The position numbers were made by a program, and so were the translations under genes. A stretch of DNA of 64,000 nt, taken from positions 1,984,001 to 2,048,000 of the forward strand of contig NZ_CP146284.1 of assembly GCF_023744375.2 (NCBI RefSeq). Direction: 5' to 3'. Below are positions 62,250 through 64,000 of the stretch, piece after piece; the stretch's first letter is position 1, and every line of letters begins with the position of its first letter. A model generated the notes under the pieces. That model did not search any database. It had not been told where the DNA came from and saw only the letters and a program-made list of their open reading frames with translations. The DNA comes from Parabacteroides sp. AD58 (GTDB lineage: Bacteria; Bacteroidota; Bacteroidia; Bacteroidales; Tannerellaceae).

Positions 62250-62723
62250 TTACTTGTTCATTATTTTCTTAACACTTCCCAATACAGCTACAATCAGGAT
62301 CAAAGCGATCAAGATATAAGTAGAATAAATCCACATATCTGTTACCTTCAACCAGAATGCAGTATTGTAAACCTGAGAATCAGCATTCAAACCTGCCAAC
62401 GGTGTAGCATCGCCAATTGAATAAGTTATACCTAACATAGCAACGAACAATACTAAAACCACAAATGACATCAACGCTGACTTTGCATCATGTTTCAAGG
62501 CTCCGGCAAACTGCCACAAAGCCAACAGCACAGTACAAGCAATTGTTGCGAAGAACAATACATAAGTCCAGTTCAACAGAAGCTCGGTATAGATCGGCTC
62601 CTTCATTTCTGCAGCAGGATCAACTACGCCTCCTGTGTAGAACATAACCAGTACAATGATACTGATGATCGAACTGATCAACAGCGTCCAACTGGATATT
62701 TTACGTATTTTAGTTACTGCCAT
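62250..62723 (-). CDS. Four-helix membrane protein of the exb operon
   Basis: A 157-residue membrane protein with four helices (TLLISSIISIIVLVMFYTGG, LNWTYVLFFATIACTVLLAL, SALMSFVVLVLFVAMLGITY, YSTYILIALILIVAVLGS). No motif I can name. It lies between exbB (8 bp) and exbD (21 bp), so it belongs to the motor complex by context; similar genes occupy this position in other Bacteroidales exb operons. Function unknown. Confidence 0.75.
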   Translation of the reverse strand: MAVTKIRKISSWTLLISSIISIIVLVMFYTGGVVDPAAEMKEPIYTELLLNWTYVLFFATIACTVLLALWQFAGALKHDAKSALMSFVVLVLFVAMLGITYSIGDATPLAGLNADSQVYNTAFWLKVTDMWIYSTYILIALILIVAVLGSVKKIMNK

Positions 62724-62731
62724 AAGTCAAA

Positions 62732-63469
62732 TTATTTTTTAAATTTCAGGTTGTATTTGATAACCAAGTCGATCAATGTGATTGATGCATCTTCCATCTG
62801 GTTCAACAGAGATTCCAATTTACTCAACAGATAGTTGTAGAAAATCTGAAGAATCAAGGCAACGATCAAACCACCTACTGTTGTGATCAAGGCAACTTTC
62901 ATACCACCTGCTACAACGGTCGGGCTGATATCACCAACCTGTTCGATTTTATCGAACGCCATGATCATACCAACAACTGTTCCCAAGAATCCTAATGACG
63001 GAGCCATTGCGATAAACAATGTTACCCATGACAGGTTCTTTTCCAACAGACCACCTTGTACACCACCGTAAGATACGATAGATCTTTCAACCACATCAAC
63101 ACCCTGGTCGATTCTCATCAAACCCTGATAAGCGATAGAGGCGATAGGACCTCTTGTGTCACGAGCAATAGCCTTTGCAGCTTCTACATCACCTTTGTCA
63201 AGTGCGTCTTCGATTCCCTTCAATAACTTGCTTGAATTTGTTTCAGCCAAGTTCAAATAGATAATTCTTTCCAAGCAGAATGCCAAACCAAAGATCAATG
63301 CGATAGCAACCAAACTCATGAAGTCGGCACCACCTTCAATAAACTTTGTTTTCAACGCCTGATGCATACCTGATTCAACAGCTGGAGCTGCTGCATCCTG
63401 AGCAAATGCTACTGTAGAAGTTCCAAGGGCACACAAGCCCAAGAATGCTTTTGCAAAATACTTTTTCAT
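62732..63469 (-). CDS. exbB: MotA/TolQ/ExbB proton channel protein
   Basis: A 245-residue ExbB with an N-terminal signal-like segment (MKKYFAKAFLGLCALGTSTVAFAQ), then three membrane helices: FMSLVAIALIFGLAFCLERII, VTLFIAMAPSLGFLGTVVGMIMAF and VALITTVGGLIVALILQIFY. The GTVxGMI pattern and Thr-rich third helix are the ExbB/TolQ proton-path signature. It starts the operon that also holds two exbD genes. No TonB gene is in view. Confidence 0.95.
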   Translation of the reverse strand: MKKYFAKAFLGLCALGTSTVAFAQDAAAPAVESGMHQALKTKFIEGGADFMSLVAIALIFGLAFCLERIIYLNLAETNSSKLLKGIEDALDKGDVEAAKAIARDTRGPIASIAYQGLMRIDQGVDVVERSIVSYGGVQGGLLEKNLSWVTLFIAMAPSLGFLGTVVGMIMAFDKIEQVGDISPTVVAGGMKVALITTVGGLIVALILQIFYNYLLSKLESLLNQMEDASITLIDLVIKYNLKFKK

Positions 63470-63546
63470 TGTGTGTTTAATTTTTAAGATTAATAATTCT
63501 CATATTTGTTTATTTCATTTTTCACGTTTTATTGTTCTCCGACTTG

Positions 63547-63634
63547 CGGAGAGAGCGGGATTCGAACCCGCGATACGCTTTAGGCGTATACACGCTTTCC
63601 AGGCGTGCCTCTTCAACCGCTCGAGCATCTCTCC
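63547..63634 (-). tRNA. tRNA-Ser (GGA)
   Basis: An 88-nt cloverleaf with the long variable arm of class II tRNAs. The loop CTGGAAA gives anticodon GGA (Ser, UCC). Discriminator G; no CCA is encoded. It lies upstream of the exb operon on the same strand. Confidence 0.96.
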
Positions 63635-63779
63635 TTGAGACTCATCTTTCTCTAAAACGAGTGCAAATTACGAATTTTTTCCCAATTACAAACGTTTCAG
63701 TGCACAAATCTAAACTTTTTCTATTGATATATGCACAATTTAAAGGAAAGAAATTTTAAGTAAAATGTAAATTATACAA

Positions 63780-64000
63780 CTATATTATTTTGTTTACATT
63801 TTTAAACAGGGCAATTGCATTGGTTCGAGTCAGCGTAACCACGTTTTCTACTGTGGTTTGATAAATTTGTGCTAATTTCTCGGCCGTTTTCCAAATATAA
63901 ACCGGCTCGTTTCTTTTCCCCCGAAACGGAACCGGAGCCAAATAAGGAGCATCTGTTTCCAATACGATATGAGACAGATCTGTAGCCTGAAGTACGTCTC
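63780..64000 (-). CDS. TatD-family metal-dependent hydrolase, 3' part (5' end outside window)
   Basis: The last 73 residues of a TatD-type DNase. The frame is open to the window end and includes VLETDAPYLAPVPFRGKRNEP, with the conserved Asp of the TIM-barrel metal site, followed by a C-terminal helix TRTNAIALFKNV. An internal TTG at 63962 is not a start. The rest lies beyond base 64000. Confidence 0.95.
   Translation of the reverse strand, partial: DVLQATDLSHIVLETDAPYLAPVPFRGKRNEPVYIWKTAEKLAQIYQTTVENVVTLTRTNAIALFKNVNKII

Noticed and set aside
63532..63759. 75-residue plus-strand frame
   Set aside because: It runs through the tRNA-Ser gene and has no start signal or family.
1..64000. CRISPR array, rRNA operon, prophage, replication origin
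   Set aside because: No regular spacers with repeats over 23 bp, no rRNA, no phage structural genes and no DnaA-box cluster were seen. The 21-22 bp arrays have no unique spacers.

Overview
The window comes from a member of the Bacteroidales, most likely Parabacteroides or another Tannerellaceae genus. The evidence is a type III glutamine synthetase, Bacteroidetes-type -7 promoter boxes (TAnnTTTG) before many genes, SusD-free but lipoprotein-rich gene content, a PorQ plus PorE pair with a type IX secretion (T9SS) cargo, and an EF-G2 paralog of the kind described in Bacteroides. Genus is an inference; no rRNA is present. Most of the window is chromosomal core with a few accessory insertions.

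Layout. 1-6.7 kb (+): end of thyA, folA and a giant alpha-2-macroglobulin that has lost its thioester. 6.8-15.3 kb (-): a PIN toxin-antitoxin pair, an AlkD-like repair protein, a propeller lipoprotein with dipeptidyl peptidase III, then pfkA, ispH, cmk and porQ. 15.5-17.7 kb (-): glnN. 18.1-21.7 kb (+): patatin-like lipase, GH13 amylase, prs. 21.8-32.4 kb (-): Zn peptidase, purA, porE, GT2, acyltransferase, mtaB, a repeated PepSY-like lipoprotein, metY. 32.6-34.2 kb (+): an AAA-ATPase/PD-(D/E)XK protein. 34.5-38.3 kb (-): MATE pump, AGE epimerase and a ROK protein. 38.8-43.6 kb (+): a C10 cysteine protease carrying a T9SS sorting domain, a lipoprotein of unknown function and an intact IS4-family element with an 11-bp target duplication. 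43.7-52.5 kb (-): TonB-dependent receptor, tiny Ala/Pro-rich lipoprotein, acyl-CoA ligase, Gfo/Idh/MocA oxidoreductase, M50 protease, EF-G2. 53.1-53.4 kb (-): three identical tRNA-Val genes. 53.6-59.9 kb (+): purB, an rsuA/rluB-family pseudouridine synthase with a long Asn/Arg/Gly/Tyr-rich tail, asnS, a GH123-like lipoprotein. 60-64 kb (-): GNAT, Lrp, the exbD-exbD-4TM-exbB operon, tRNA-Ser and the end of a tatD-like gene.

How genes work together. Nucleotide metabolism is prominent (thyA/folA, prs, purA, purB). PorQ and PorE are parts of the T9SS machine, and the C10 protease at 38.8 kb ends in the C-terminal signal such a machine recognises, so machine parts and a client lie within 27 kb. 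The ExbB/ExbD operon supplies energy for TonB receptors such as the one at 43.7 kb. AGE epimerase plus ROK suggests amino-sugar (ManNAc/GlcNAc) handling.

The most unexplained structure is a set of intergenic arrays: at 17.85, 34.35 and 52.74 kb, four short units repeat every 21-22 bp inside an outer inverted repeat. The core sequence differs at each locus but the architecture is the same, and a weaker relative lies at 8.23 kb. I do not recognise them as a named element.
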